Source of the DNA: Paraburkholderia ginsengiterrae
Lineage (GTDB): Bacteria; Pseudomonadota; Gammaproteobacteria; Burkholderiales; Burkholderiaceae
NCBI RefSeq assembly: GCF_001645125.1
Contig: NZ_LXKA01000098.1
Coordinates: 86,171-150,170, forward strand
Direction of reading: 5' to 3'
DNA: 64,000 nt
Part shown: in pieces, positions 1 through 7,856 of the stretch
How the letters are laid out: each line of letters starts with the position of its first letter
Numbering within the stretch: position 1 is the stretch's first letter
Notes under the pieces: model-generated
The model's input: the letters and a program-made list of their open reading frames with translations, nothing else
What the model was told of the DNA's origin: nothing
Databases searched by the model: none
Made by a program: the position numbers and the translations under genes

Positions 1-482
1 GCCAGCTCTCCCAACCGAGCGGTGCGGGCAAAGCGCTGAATAACATCCTCGATGATTTCCCGCGTCATCGCATGAGGCGTGTTGAAATGCCTGGACATCT
101 TGCCCAGAGCCAACGGTACCGCCGAGGGTGCCCAGGTCCGCTGCCCGAGATTAGCCCGCATCTGGCGACCGGGATGATTGATCTGCAACCAGAATTGCGC
201 CCCCTTGGATCGACCGATCCGCGCCCAACGCCTGAACTCGTCGAGGTGCCTGTCGTCTTCGAGCACCACGCCCCCTGGGCCCGTCATCGCGCGGCTGTCC
301 ACCATCACGTTACCGGTAATCAGCAGCCCCGCGCCGCCATCCGCCCACGCCTGATAGAGACGCATCAGTTGCTCGGACGGTGCATGGTCCGCATCGGCCA
401 TGTTCTCTTCCATGGCGGCCTTGGCGATGCGGTTGGGAATCGTTGACCCGTTGGGTAGTGCCAACTCGTCGAACACGTTCAT
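1..482 (-). CDS. NADH:flavin oxidoreductase / Old Yellow Enzyme family, 5' part only
   Basis: Only the first ~160 residues are in the window; the gene continues past the left edge. The reading begins MNVFDELALPNGSTIPNRI and contains KAAMEENMAD, the Gly-rich ADGGAGLLITGNVMVD strand and LQINHPGRQ. Together these are the N-terminal half of the FMN-binding TIM barrel of OYE/2,4-dienoyl-CoA-reductase-like proteins. Family members reduce electrophilic C=C bonds with NAD(P)H. The start is set by GAGGTGAA placed just upstream of the ATG. A MerR-type promoter (510-540) lies 28 bases upstream, giving a ~20-nt leader. This suggests induction by the MerR regulator at 4268-4753. The substrate cannot be told. 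Confidence 0.85.
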   Translation of the reverse strand, partial: MNVFDELALPNGSTIPNRIAKAAMEENMADADHAPSEQLMRLYQAWADGGAGLLITGNVMVDSRAMTGPGGVVLEDDRHLDEFRRWARIGRSKGAQFWLQINHPGRQMRANLGQRTWAPSAVPLALGKMSRHFNTPHAMTREIIEDVIQRFARTARLGEL

Positions 483-509
483 GGGTTCACCTCGTTTGAT
501 CGTGGTTCG

Positions 510-540
510 ACTTTAAGGTTGAAGTCAACTTTAATGTCAA
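510..540 (-). promoter_or_regulatory. MerR-type promoter/operator, site A
   Basis: Read on the minus strand: TTGACA (540-535), a 19-bp spacer, then TAAAGT (515-510). The spacer holds the dyad AAGGTTGAAGTCAACTTT (515-532), eight bases each side of two central bases with one mismatch pair. An over-long 19-bp spacer with a central dyad is the known hallmark of promoters activated by MerR proteins through DNA untwisting. It drives the oxidoreductase at 482. Confidence 0.75.
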
Positions 541-677
541 TACCCTTTGTGAGGTGAAATGCTCGCTGTACAAACGGCAATTCGCTCAACGCTCGAGCGT
601 TTCGCAGTGTGACTTGATGAACCCCTATACGAAGGCAGGCGAGCGCCGGAAGGCAAACCTTCCGACGCCCGTGACTA

Positions 678-1508
678 TCAGCTTCGCACGAACGCTAGCA
701 AATCTGCGTTGATCGTTTCGGCATTGGAGGTGGGCATGCCGTGCGGGAAGCCCGCGTATGTCTTCAGCGTGCTGTTCCTGGCCAGCTTCGCCGACAGGAG
801 ACCGGAGTCTGCATAAGGAACGATCTGATCGTCGTCGCCATGCATCACCAGTACGGGAATCGTGGTGCTTTTAAGGTCTTCGGTGAAGTCCGTCTGCGAG
901 AAGGCGACGATGCCGTCATAGTGGGCCTTGGCGCTACCCATCATGCCCTGCCGCCACCAGTTCCAGATCACGCCTTGCGACGGTGTCGCACCTGGGCGGT
1001 TATAGCCGTAGAAAGGGCCGGCCGGAACGTCGTAATAGAACTGCGCGCGATTCGCCGCGAGCTGCGCCTGGAGGTCGTCGAAGACCTGCTTGGGGAGACC
1101 GCCTGGATTGCTCTCCGTCTTGACCATGAGCGGCGGGACCGCACTGATGAGCACCGCCTTGGAAACGCGGTCCTCCCCATGTCGCGCGACATAGTGGATC
1201 ACCTCGCCGCCGCCCGTGGAGTGGCCCACATGAATGGCCTTCTGCACGCCAAGGTGGTTCACGACTGCTGCCACATCATCGGCATAGTGGTCCATGTCAT
1301 GCCCATCCCAGACCTGACTGGAGCGCCCGTGGCCGCGACGGTCATGCGCGACGACCCGATAGCCTTGCGCCAGAAAAAACAGCATCTGGGCATCCCAGTC
1401 GTCGGCGCTTAGCGGCCAGCCGTGATGAAAGAAAATCACCTGCGCATCCCGTGGCCCCCAGTCTTTGTAGAAGATGTCAACGCCATCCTTCGTCGTCACA
1501 TATGCCAT
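678..1508 (-). CDS. alpha/beta hydrolase, non-haem haloperoxidase/arylesterase-like
   Basis: 276 residues, full length for the bacterial non-haem chloroperoxidase/esterase group. The nucleophile elbow GHSTGG places Ser97. The acid is probably Asp227 in HGDDDQIVP, and the catalytic His is His256 in FPHGMP. The HHGWPLSADDW segment near residue 30 forms the oxyanion-hole region. No signal peptide, so cytoplasmic. These proteins are mostly esterases or lactonases in vivo and the haloperoxidase label is historical. CAGGAG precedes the ATG. A candidate MerR-type promoter (1743-1773) points at it but would give a ~230-nt leader. A small hairpin at about 643-668 follows the stop. Confidence 0.85.
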   Translation of the reverse strand: MAYVTTKDGVDIFYKDWGPRDAQVIFFHHGWPLSADDWDAQMLFFLAQGYRVVAHDRRGHGRSSQVWDGHDMDHYADDVAAVVNHLGVQKAIHVGHSTGGGEVIHYVARHGEDRVSKAVLISAVPPLMVKTESNPGGLPKQVFDDLQAQLAANRAQFYYDVPAGPFYGYNRPGATPSQGVIWNWWRQGMMGSAKAHYDGIVAFSQTDFTEDLKSTTIPVLVMHGDDDQIVPYADSGLLSAKLARNSTLKTYAGFPHGMPTSNAETINADLLAFVRS

Positions 1509-1742
1509 GTTTGATTCTCCTGAGTAATGCGTGAGCTTTCAATCAGTGATGTGAATCGTGACAGTTACCGCCCGGCAGTCGAGCCCAGCTCCTTTTCAAA
1601 AGGGGTAAATAACCTGAGGTGAATATGGCCGGGAAGGCGCTCCTACATGCGGCGCGTTAGCGGCGCACTTCGGAATACGCGACCCGCGAAGCGGTGTTCC
1701 CCGCCGAACCGGTTCGCCTGATTTCTCGCCGAACCGACAAAC

Positions 1743-1773
1743 ACTGTAGGATTAAAGTTAAGGTTAGTGTCAA
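1743..1773 (-). promoter_or_regulatory. possible MerR-type promoter, site B (degenerate)
   Basis: Minus strand: TTGACA (1773-1768), 19-bp spacer, TACAGT (1748-1743). The spacer shows only a short TTAA-CT-TTAA dyad instead of the longer one at sites A and C. The geometry fits a MerR promoter aimed at the hydrolase 240 bases away. Weaker than the others. Confidence 0.4.
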
Positions 1774-1910
1774 TGCTTTTTTCAGATGCCGTATGAAAAT
1801 CGGCGAACGGACGAAGCTCCGCGACCCTTGCCTCGCCACGAGCTAAACCAGAATAAACGCGCACGAGCGGCCGCATTAGAAGCGAACCTCCACTATCCAT
1901 ATCTGGACGC

Positions 1911-1941
1911 TTGACCTTCAAGTTGAGTTCAACCTTAAAGT
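1911..1941 (+). promoter_or_regulatory. MerR-type promoter/operator, site C
   Basis: TTGACC (1911-1916), a 19-bp spacer, and TAAAGT (1936-1941). The core AAGTTGAGTTCAACCTT nearly matches site A read on its minus strand. It lies ~75 bases upstream of the ATG at 2016 and should drive the three-gene operon that ends in the MerR gene, implying autoregulation. Confidence 0.75.
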
Positions 1942-2015
1942 GCTGATAGCCGGCTGTTGACCGGCATGCCTCAGGCACCGCGTGGCGGGATATTCATCGA
2001 GAAAGGTCAACGAAC

Positions 2016-2921
2016 ATGGATAGGCGGTTTACACAGGTCGATTTCGGACCGCACAAAGTCGACGTACCCGCAGGCGGGTACTATGACCGTTTCCGGATGA
2101 ACCCAAACCTCGATGAAGTGGCTCGGGATCCCGCCGCGGGGAACATCGACTACTTTCGCAGGATACCGAAGCATCTGGTCGAATCGCGAGTAGGCCCGAC
2201 GTGGGCGCCCAACTTCTACTACCGCACCAGCAATATCCAGCTGCTCTTTCTGGCTCCGCTCGCCAGGCTGCGCGCGATGCTGCCGGCACCGCTCGAACCT
2301 TTGCGGGCATTCCCGGGTTATGGGCTGGTGGCGCTGACCTTCTTTTCGTACGCCGTTTGCGATAACGATCCCTACGACGAAGTCTCCGTTGCAGTGGTGA
2401 TCCGCCGCCCCGGCGCGCGAGGTTCCCACACGCTGGAACTGCTCGATTCCATGCGCCGCCGCAGTTTCCACGCACATGTGCTTGCGTTGCCCGTCACCAC
2501 GGAAATTGCACGGGTACGCGGGGTGTACGGCTACCAGTTGCCCAAGTGGTGCACGGAGATCGGCATGAGCATCGGTGCCGATGTAAGGGCCCATATAGCC
2601 GGCCCCAGTGGCACGCCGGACCTGACCCTGAGTGCGCCGCTTCCGGCCCTGCGCAATGTCGCGCCCCAATCCCATATGGGGACGTCCACCATGATCAATC
2701 TGGTCGACGGACAATGGCATCAGGCCACGGTTCAAACCAACACGCTCTCGTTCGCTCAGCGCCTGTTCCCGCGAGACGTGAAGCTGTTGCGCAGTGGCGG
2801 CCCGCTGAGCCAATTGCTCGACGGGTTGGGTGCCTCGACCATCGTTCGTCTGGACGTGGTCAAGGACGCGCAGGTGGTTCTGAATCTGCCAACGCCGTTA
2901 AAGGCTTTCGACTGTGCTTGA
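2016..2921 (+). CDS. acetoacetate decarboxylase-like family protein
   Basis: 301 residues. Features of the ADC fold include the GYGLVALTFFSYAV strand, the acidic DPYDEVSVAVVIR motif (~118-130) and RVRGVYGYQLPKW. In that last motif Lys177 aligns with the Schiff-base lysine of acetoacetate decarboxylase. The second lysine that normally follows and lowers its pKa is replaced by Trp, so true acetoacetate decarboxylation is uncertain. Many members of this superfamily act as aldolase/dehydratases instead. No signal peptide. It is first in an apparent operon with the saccharopine-dehydrogenase-like gene (62 bases on) and MerR. AAAGG precedes the ATG. Confidence 0.7.
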   Translation: MDRRFTQVDFGPHKVDVPAGGYYDRFRMNPNLDEVARDPAAGNIDYFRRIPKHLVESRVGPTWAPNFYYRTSNIQLLFLAPLARLRAMLPAPLEPLRAFPGYGLVALTFFSYAVCDNDPYDEVSVAVVIRRPGARGSHTLELLDSMRRRSFHAHVLALPVTTEIARVRGVYGYQLPKWCTEIGMSIGADVRAHIAGPSGTPDLTLSAPLPALRNVAPQSHMGTSTMINLVDGQWHQATVQTNTLSFAQRLFPRDVKLLRSGGPLSQLLDGLGASTIVRLDVVKDAQVVLNLPTPLKAFDCA

Positions 2922-2983
2922 ACGCAAACCAGAACGCGTGATTTCCAGCCGCCCAAAACAATAAACCCGTGAGGAAAACGTTC

Positions 2984-4231
2984 ATGACCGCTCCGGACTA
3001 TGACGTTGTCGTGTTTGGCGCCACCAGCTTTGTCGGCCAGATCCTGACGCGATACCTGGCCGAACACTTCGCCAGTCAGACCGAAACCTTGCGCTGGGCC
3101 ATTGCGGGCCGATCCATGACGAAGCTCGAAGAGCTCAAGCGCTCGCTGGGCGCGGCGGGGCAATCCCTGCCCATCATCGTCGCCGACTCTGCCAGCGAAA
3201 CCCAGTTGCGAGCCCTGTGCGCACAGACCCGCGTGGTGGTGTCCACCGTCGGCCCTTACGCCCTCTATGGCGAACCGCTGATCAAGGTGTGCGCGGAAAC
3301 AGGCACGGACTACTGCGACCTCACTGGCGAAACACAGTGGATCAGGAAGATGGTCGGGAAATACGAGTCCACCGCACAGCAATCGGGCGCACGCATCGTT
3401 CATTGCTGTGGCTTCGACTCGATACCTTCGGACATGGGCGTCTGGTTCCTGCAGCAACAGGCGAGGCGGCTATGGAATGCCCCGGCCACCCGCGTCAAGA
3501 TGCGTATCAAAACGCTCAAGGGCGGCGCATCGGGCGGCACGGTCGCCAGCGTCATCAACGTGGTCCAGGAAGCCGCGGCCGATCCGTCCTTGCGCAAGCA
3601 ACTGCTTGATCCCTATGCCCTCTGCTCCCAAGGTCACGACTTCAAGGCGCGCCAGCATTTTGTCAAATCGGCGGAATTCGATACCGACTTCGAAGCATGG
3701 ATCGCCCCCTTCGTCATGGCGGCTATCAACGAGCGCGTGGTTCACCGCTCCAATGCTCTGTCGGGCAAGGCCTATGGCAGTCAGTTCACCTATGACGAAG
3801 CCATATTGACAGGAACAGGCGTCAAAGGCCGCCTGCGAGCGCTCGCGATCGTAGCCGGTCTCGGTGCATTCATGGCGGGTATCGTCATGAGCCCCATACG
3901 CCGCCTGATGGAACGCTTCCTGTTGCCCAAACCCGGTGAAGGTCCCAGCCCTGAGGCACAGTTAGCCGGTTGCTACGATCTGCGTTTCTTCGGTCGAACC
4001 GACGACGGGCACACCTTGCGTGTGAAAGTCACCGGGGATCGCGATCCGGGGTACGGCTCGACTAGCAGGATGCTGGGCCAGGCGGCGATCAGTCTCGCAA
4101 TGGATCACGTCGAGGACGGTATCAAGACTGGGCGTGCCGGCGGCTTCTGGACACCTGCCACGATGTTCGACGAACGCTTCATCGAGCGTCTGACGCGCTA
4201 TGCGGGTTTGCGTTTCGAGCTGTTAAGTTGA
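2984..4231 (+). CDS. saccharopine dehydrogenase-like / trans-acting enoyl reductase family protein
   Basis: 415 residues from the ATG at 2984. A GTG five codons upstream is possible, but GTGAGGAAA then serves as ribosome site for 2984. The N-terminus YDVVVFGATSFVGQILTRYL is a GxxxFxG Rossmann nucleotide site. STVGPYALYGEPLIKVC and HCCGFDSIPSDMGVWFL are characteristic of saccharopine-dehydrogenase-like reductases, the group that includes mycobacterial trans-acting enoyl reductases. A hydrophobic stretch at roughly residues 283-303 suggests membrane contact. Probably an NAD(P)-dependent reductase; the substrate is unknown. It is co-transcribed with its neighbours, and the next start is 36 bases downstream. 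Confidence 0.75.
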   Translation: MTAPDYDVVVFGATSFVGQILTRYLAEHFASQTETLRWAIAGRSMTKLEELKRSLGAAGQSLPIIVADSASETQLRALCAQTRVVVSTVGPYALYGEPLIKVCAETGTDYCDLTGETQWIRKMVGKYESTAQQSGARIVHCCGFDSIPSDMGVWFLQQQARRLWNAPATRVKMRIKTLKGGASGGTVASVINVVQEAAADPSLRKQLLDPYALCSQGHDFKARQHFVKSAEFDTDFEAWIAPFVMAAINERVVHRSNALSGKAYGSQFTYDEAILTGTGVKGRLRALAIVAGLGAFMAGIVMSPIRRLMERFLLPKPGEGPSPEAQLAGCYDLRFFGRTDDGHTLRVKVTGDRDPGYGSTSRMLGQAAISLAMDHVEDGIKTGRAGGFWTPATMFDERFIERLTRYAGLRFELLS

Positions 4232-4267
4232 TGGTCAGATCAATTCAGGCCAAGGAGTATCCGAACC

Positions 4268-4753
4268 ATGAAAATCGGCGAACTGGCGGAGCGCACGGGC
4301 CTTGCCCCTTCGCGCATCCGTTTCTACGAAGACATCGGCCTGCTGAAGGTCGAGCGTGAGTCGAACGGCTACCGGACCTATCCGAGTCAAACCGTGCTGT
4401 TGCTCAACCTGATTACGGGTGCGCAGCAGGCCGGTTTCAGTCTCGACGAGATTCGCACGCTGCTGCCGCCCGATCTTGCGCAGTGGCAGCATGGCTCGCT
4501 GGTCGACACGCTGCGCAGCAAGGTGCAGGACATCGAGGCGCTGGAGATGCGGCTTGCGCAAAGCAAGGCGCATCTCGTCGCGCTTCTGGCGGAGATCGAG
4601 GCGAAACCCGCGGAAATTGACTGCGCCACCAATGCGAAGAGAGTGCTATCGCGGTTACGGTCAGGGGAACTGGAAAGCCCGGTTCTCGCTACCAGCGACG
4701 TCACAACACTTCGCAAGGCAACCCGGCGCCGACCGGCCAGGTCCGGCAAATAG
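4268..4753 (+). CDS. MerR family transcriptional regulator
   Basis: 161 residues. The N-terminal winged helix-turn-helix is textbook MerR: MKIGELAERTGLAPSRIRFY, then EDIGLLKVERESNGYRTY. A long dimerisation helix (~80-115) and a short variable C-terminus follow. The single Cys (~119) and lack of a CxC loop argue against a metal sensor; sensing of an organic or oxidative signal is more likely. It is last in the 2016-4753 operon. Four MerR-type promoters lie within 4 kb either side, one ahead of its own operon, so it is the obvious activator of this local regulon (inference). Confidence 0.9.
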   Translation: MKIGELAERTGLAPSRIRFYEDIGLLKVERESNGYRTYPSQTVLLLNLITGAQQAGFSLDEIRTLLPPDLAQWQHGSLVDTLRSKVQDIEALEMRLAQSKAHLVALLAEIEAKPAEIDCATNAKRVLSRLRSGELESPVLATSDVTTLRKATRRRPARSGK

Positions 4754-4801
4754 TCGATTCGGAGCCTGCGCAACACTGCCGCGTTGGCCCCCTGCCGTCG
4801 A

Positions 4802-5485
4802 TCAGAGCAGTGCCGCGACCTGCTCGGCCGTCGCCTTGGCCGATTGCGGATTCTGGCCGGTCACGAGGCGACCATCGGTCACGACCTTGGAGACGAACGG
4901 CAGCAAGGCTTTCTCGTAGCGCGCACCGCGTCGGACCATCTCCTCTTCGGCGTTGTAGGGCACTTTTTTGGCGACTCCGGCCAGCACCTCCTCCACCCAC
5001 GAATAACCGGTGACCCGGCGCCCCGCGACCAGCAGCTTGCCGTCCGACAGTGGCGTGTTGAGCAGGCCGCAATAGCCGTGGCAGACCGACGAGACGATTC
5101 CGCCGCGCTCGTAGATGTCGCGTGTGAGCCGTTGCAGGCCCGCATCATCGGGATAGTCCCACATGACGGCGTGGCCGCCGGTGAAATAGATCGCATCGAA
5201 GTCCGCCGGATCGATCTGATCGGGTCGGGCAGTGGTCGATAAAAGCGTCTGACGTTCCTTATCCGCCAGCCACTCCTTGACGGAAGCATCGGCAAGCGGC
5301 CACTTGAGCGAGCGAGGTTCCAGAGGGGAAACACCGCCCTTTGGACTCACGAGGCGCTGCTCATACCCTTTCCCGGCAAAGACATGCCATGCATGTGTCA
5401 ACTCGGATAGCCACAGGCCGGTCGGCTCAGCCTGGTCGGCATAGTTGGCGACGTTGCTGACGACGTGAAGAATGCGCTTGGTCAT
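4802..5485 (-). CDS. type 1 glutamine amidotransferase-like DJ-1/PfpI family protein
   Basis: 227 residues, typical of the Hsp31-like branch. The pattern is TGLWLSELTHAW early, then VSPKGG, YFTGGHAVMWD and the nucleophile elbow SSVCHGYCG with Cys135-His136. Family members are glyoxalase III, deglycase or chaperone-like stress proteins that handle reactive aldehydes. AAGGGA lies upstream of the ATG. The MerR-type promoter at 5558-5588 gives a ~65-nt leader. Convergent with the MerR operon. Glyoxalase activity is an inference from the family. Confidence 0.8.
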   Translation of the reverse strand: MTKRILHVVSNVANYADQAEPTGLWLSELTHAWHVFAGKGYEQRLVSPKGGVSPLEPRSLKWPLADASVKEWLADKERQTLLSTTARPDQIDPADFDAIYFTGGHAVMWDYPDDAGLQRLTRDIYERGGIVSSVCHGYCGLLNTPLSDGKLLVAGRRVTGYSWVEEVLAGVAKKVPYNAEEEMVRRGARYEKALLPFVSKVVTDGRLVTGQNPQSAKATAEQVAALL

Positions 5486-5557
5486 GTCGAAAATCCCTTT
5501 TCCTCTACCAACGAATGATGACGCGGACGGGTCGCTACGACTCGTCCGGCAGTCACA

Positions 5558-5588
5558 ACCATAACGTTGAAGTAAAGCTGAAGGTCAA
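5558..5588 (-). promoter_or_regulatory. MerR-type promoter/operator, site D
   Basis: Minus strand: TTGACC (5588-5583), 19-bp spacer, TATGGT (5563-5558). The spacer keeps TTCAGC and ACTTCAAC, matching the right half of the site A/C dyad. It points to the DJ-1/PfpI gene starting at 5485. Confidence 0.65.
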
Positions 5589-5637
5589 GGGGTTTTAATG
5601 GCTTGGCTTCGGCGTCACATGCCAGCGGCGGCGCCTG

Positions 5638-5943
5638 CTAGCTCCACTTCGACCCGATCGTCTCCAAGCCGGATTTCGCCAGGTCTGCCGGGAGCATCAC
5701 GACGCGAAACTCGCAGTCGGCGTTGAACTTGAGAAAGAACGGCTCCGCAAATGAGGGAATCTGCGACGGATCATCGAGGTTGATGATGAGCACGGCTCCG
5801 CGCCCGCCGTTTTGCTCAGTAAAATACGCCGCTTCCGGTTTCGTCTCTTCAAGTATCTTCGCTATCAGTTCCCCGATCGTGCCGTCGCGCACAAAAGCGT
5901 TGAAGGGCTCGTGGGGAAATCGTACGTTGAGAAGCATGCGCAT
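5638..5943 (-). CDS. conserved hypothetical protein, small alpha/beta
   Basis: 101 residues beginning MRMLLNVRFPHEPFNAFVR, with a strong AAGGAG site seven bases ahead of the ATG. The pattern of an opening strand, amphipathic helix, GGRGAVLIINLDDPS strand and FRVVMLP strand suggests a ferredoxin-like dimeric alpha/beta barrel fold. No catalytic motif is recognised. Monocistronic. The strand order fits DUF3303- or YCII-like stress-associated small proteins, but I cannot assign a function. Confidence 0.65.
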   Translation of the reverse strand: MRMLLNVRFPHEPFNAFVRDGTIGELIAKILEETKPEAAYFTEQNGGRGAVLIINLDDPSQIPSFAEPFFLKFNADCEFRVVMLPADLAKSGLETIGSKWS

Positions 5944-6079
5944 GGTCGTTCTCCTTGCCTGCGGCTGTAAAAGAACCGCTCAAGCATAAGAGATCTCCAG
6001 TGTTAGTTTTGTGACCTCGCCAACACTCCCCGCGCGTTGGTGCGGAGTCGATCGCAATAACCGATGGCTTGCGTCCTGG

Positions 6080-6550
6080 TTAGCTGAACGGCGCCTTTTC
6101 CGGTTCGGCCGCATACTTGTCCCGGATCGCGTTCACGCAGTGCGTGAACCGCGTGCGGAAACCGACGGGATCGGTGCTCGGCGGCGTGAGTCCCTCCGTC
6201 GTAACTTTCCATCCGTCCTCCGTCCGAATGGCATCGAGATCGAACGAAGCACCCGGCTCGTCCTCGAGAATCACGGTCTCGCGCACCTCGCGGCTGCCGG
6301 CGCGGATGATCGCCTGACATCCCTGGCGAAGCCCCCCCGAGATATGCGCTTTGCCGCTGTTCGGAGCAACGTTATCCGGAGCGGCGCCGTACATGCGCAT
6401 GGTGATGAATTGAGGCGGCGTCCCGGCGGTAACGAATGCGACGTCGGTCTCCGATATGCCGTCGCTGCAGCCGCTGACCAGGCTGGAAATCGCAACCAGC
6501 ATGATCCCGGCACATGTATATCGGAGGCTCGAAGTGTCGTGGCGTGGCAT
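6080..6550 (-). CDS. hypothetical lipoprotein
   Basis: 156 residues. A hydrophobic leader ends in the lipobox LVSGC (Cys about residue 28), predicting a lipid-anchored periplasmic protein. The mature part has two more Cys residues (in RQGCQAI and THCVNAI), which could form a disulfide, and no recognised domain. No clear operon partner; convergent spacing and weak upstream signals leave regulation unknown. Confidence 0.6.
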   Translation of the reverse strand: MPRHDTSSLRYTCAGIMLVAISSLVSGCSDGISETDVAFVTAGTPPQFITMRMYGAAPDNVAPNSGKAHISGGLRQGCQAIIRAGSREVRETVILEDEPGASFDLDAIRTEDGWKVTTEGLTPPSTDPVGFRTRFTHCVNAIRDKYAAEPEKAPFS

Positions 6551-6731
6551 GGTTCATCCATGAATAGACGGTCTGCAGCCGGTCGTTAGAACCGCTGCCG
6601 AACTCGCCAAACACTTTGGACATTGCCGTGTGAGCGTATTCGATTGCTAACGTGCGGGCTTACGCAAATGCATAACGGCATGCGTGAGCGATTCTTTAGA
6701 TAAAGCCCGTTGGACTGGCTGAATCGCCGCT

Positions 6732-7595
6732 CTACGCACCGTCCGCCTCTTCATAGCTCGCGAACAACTGACATACGGCTCGCTGATCGAGACAACCGTG
6801 CAGCAACTCGCGGAACCGGTGATCGCAGAAGCGCTGCGCAACATCGGCCAGCAGCCGCAAATGCGTGCTGTTCGCCCATTCCGGAACGAGCAGAACAACC
6901 ACGTCGCTCACCGGTTTGCCATCTGGCGCATCGAACGGAACCGGCTTCGCGGGACGGACATAAAAAGCCATGGCCTGGCGCAGCGTTCGTATCTGACCGT
7001 GTGGAACTGCCACGCCCTGGCCGAGGCCGGTCGAGCCCAGCGCTTCACGTGCCGCGAGCCCGGCGGTGACGTCCGCAGCGGGGAGCCCATAGTCCTGCTC
7101 GAAGAACTGTCCGAACTGCGTGAACAGTGTCTCCCGGTCGGCCGCTTCCAGACCCAGCAGAACGTGACGCGGTGCAAGCAGTTGCGCGAGGGTGCTCCCT
7201 TTTTCGGCCGCTTCAACGCTGTCGGCGCGCGCGTGCGGCTCACCATCCATCAGATCCCGCCACGCGTCTGTCGGCGCGGCGGGGATTTCAAGCAACTGTC
7301 CCATTTCGGCGGCCGGCGCCAGATGCGCGAGCCGTTGAATCGCACCGTTGACTGCTTCCCTCGGCAGATAGAGCGATAGCCGCACGCGGCCCGTTCCGTG
7401 CAGTGGTGCGACGCGAATGGTCCATTGCTGATCGCCACAGTCCCGGATCAGCGCCTGGCGCAACGGCGTGGCGTGCTGCGCGTCCAGAGTGACGCGCATC
7501 ATGACGTTGCGGCTGGGCGCCGCCCGCGAGCGGCCGTCGGGCGGCGTTTTACCCATTCCGAGAAGGGTCCGTAGACCAACCAGCGCGCGGGTCAT
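6732..7595 (-). CDS. PTS EIIA-Ntr-like protein with extra N-terminal domain
   Basis: 287 residues, about twice the length of PtsN. The C-terminal ~150 residues are a PTS EIIA type 2 domain: LAQLLAPRHVLLGL, REALGSTGLGQGVAVPHG (phosphoacceptor His199), then VSDVVVLLVPEWAN. Residues ~30-105 form an unassigned N-terminal alpha/beta domain (MMRVTLDAQHATPLRQAL) resembling a small ACT-like or ferredoxin-like unit. Canonical EIIA-Ntr is phosphorylated by NPr in the nitrogen PTS and regulates K+ uptake and stress. This looks like a specialised paralogue. CAGGAG precedes the ATG. Its proximity to a glutamine synthetase fits a nitrogen-linked role (inference). Confidence 0.75.
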   Translation of the reverse strand: MTRALVGLRTLLGMGKTPPDGRSRAAPSRNVMMRVTLDAQHATPLRQALIRDCGDQQWTIRVAPLHGTGRVRLSLYLPREAVNGAIQRLAHLAPAAEMGQLLEIPAAPTDAWRDLMDGEPHARADSVEAAEKGSTLAQLLAPRHVLLGLEAADRETLFTQFGQFFEQDYGLPAADVTAGLAAREALGSTGLGQGVAVPHGQIRTLRQAMAFYVRPAKPVPFDAPDGKPVSDVVVLLVPEWANSTHLRLLADVAQRFCDHRFRELLHGCLDQRAVCQLFASYEEADGA

Positions 7596-7646
7596 GGCGG
7601 CTCCTGTGCGTTATCTGTTATCAGGTTAACCGGATCGCCATCAACT

Positions 7647-7661
7647 TGGCGTAAAAATTGC
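7647..7661 (+). promoter_or_regulatory. possible sigma-54 promoter
   Basis: TGGCGT-AAAAA-TTGC preserves the invariant GG (-24) and GC (-12) with exactly ten bases between. It lies ~196 bases upstream of the GYD gene (7857), followed by a small protein gene and a glutamine synthetase. A single match to a short consensus, so tentative. Confidence 0.4.
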
Positions 7662-7856
7662 CGCCGGTCGCCAACCCGAGCAGACGACGTAACCCGAACC
7701 GACCTCACGGGCAGCCAATCAGCCGGTAGCAAGCGATTCCATTGCCTACACTCAGGTTACGCGCAAAACACTTTCGAGCAGCACGATCGCCGTAGCGTTC
7801 GCGCTGGAGCTTGCGCGTGTGAATTCCTACCCGTGTCAACCGTAAGGGGAATCGTC

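Larger units (their letters stand above)
1509..2015. other. divergent intergenic region with two MerR-type promoters
   Basis: No convincing gene. It separates the leftward hydrolase from the rightward decarboxylase-like operon and holds two MerR-type promoters facing outward (1743-1773 minus, 1911-1941 plus). A 111-codon frame at 1643-1978 on the minus strand overlaps both promoters and resembles no family, so it was not called. Confidence 0.6.

Noticed and set aside
1643-1978. 111-codon minus-strand open frame
   Set aside because: It overlaps two well-formed MerR-type promoters, has no ribosome site and its translation resembles no protein family.
2007-2813. 268-codon minus-strand frame opposite the ADC-like gene
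   Set aside because: Antisense shadow in GC-rich DNA; the plus-strand product has clear family motifs.
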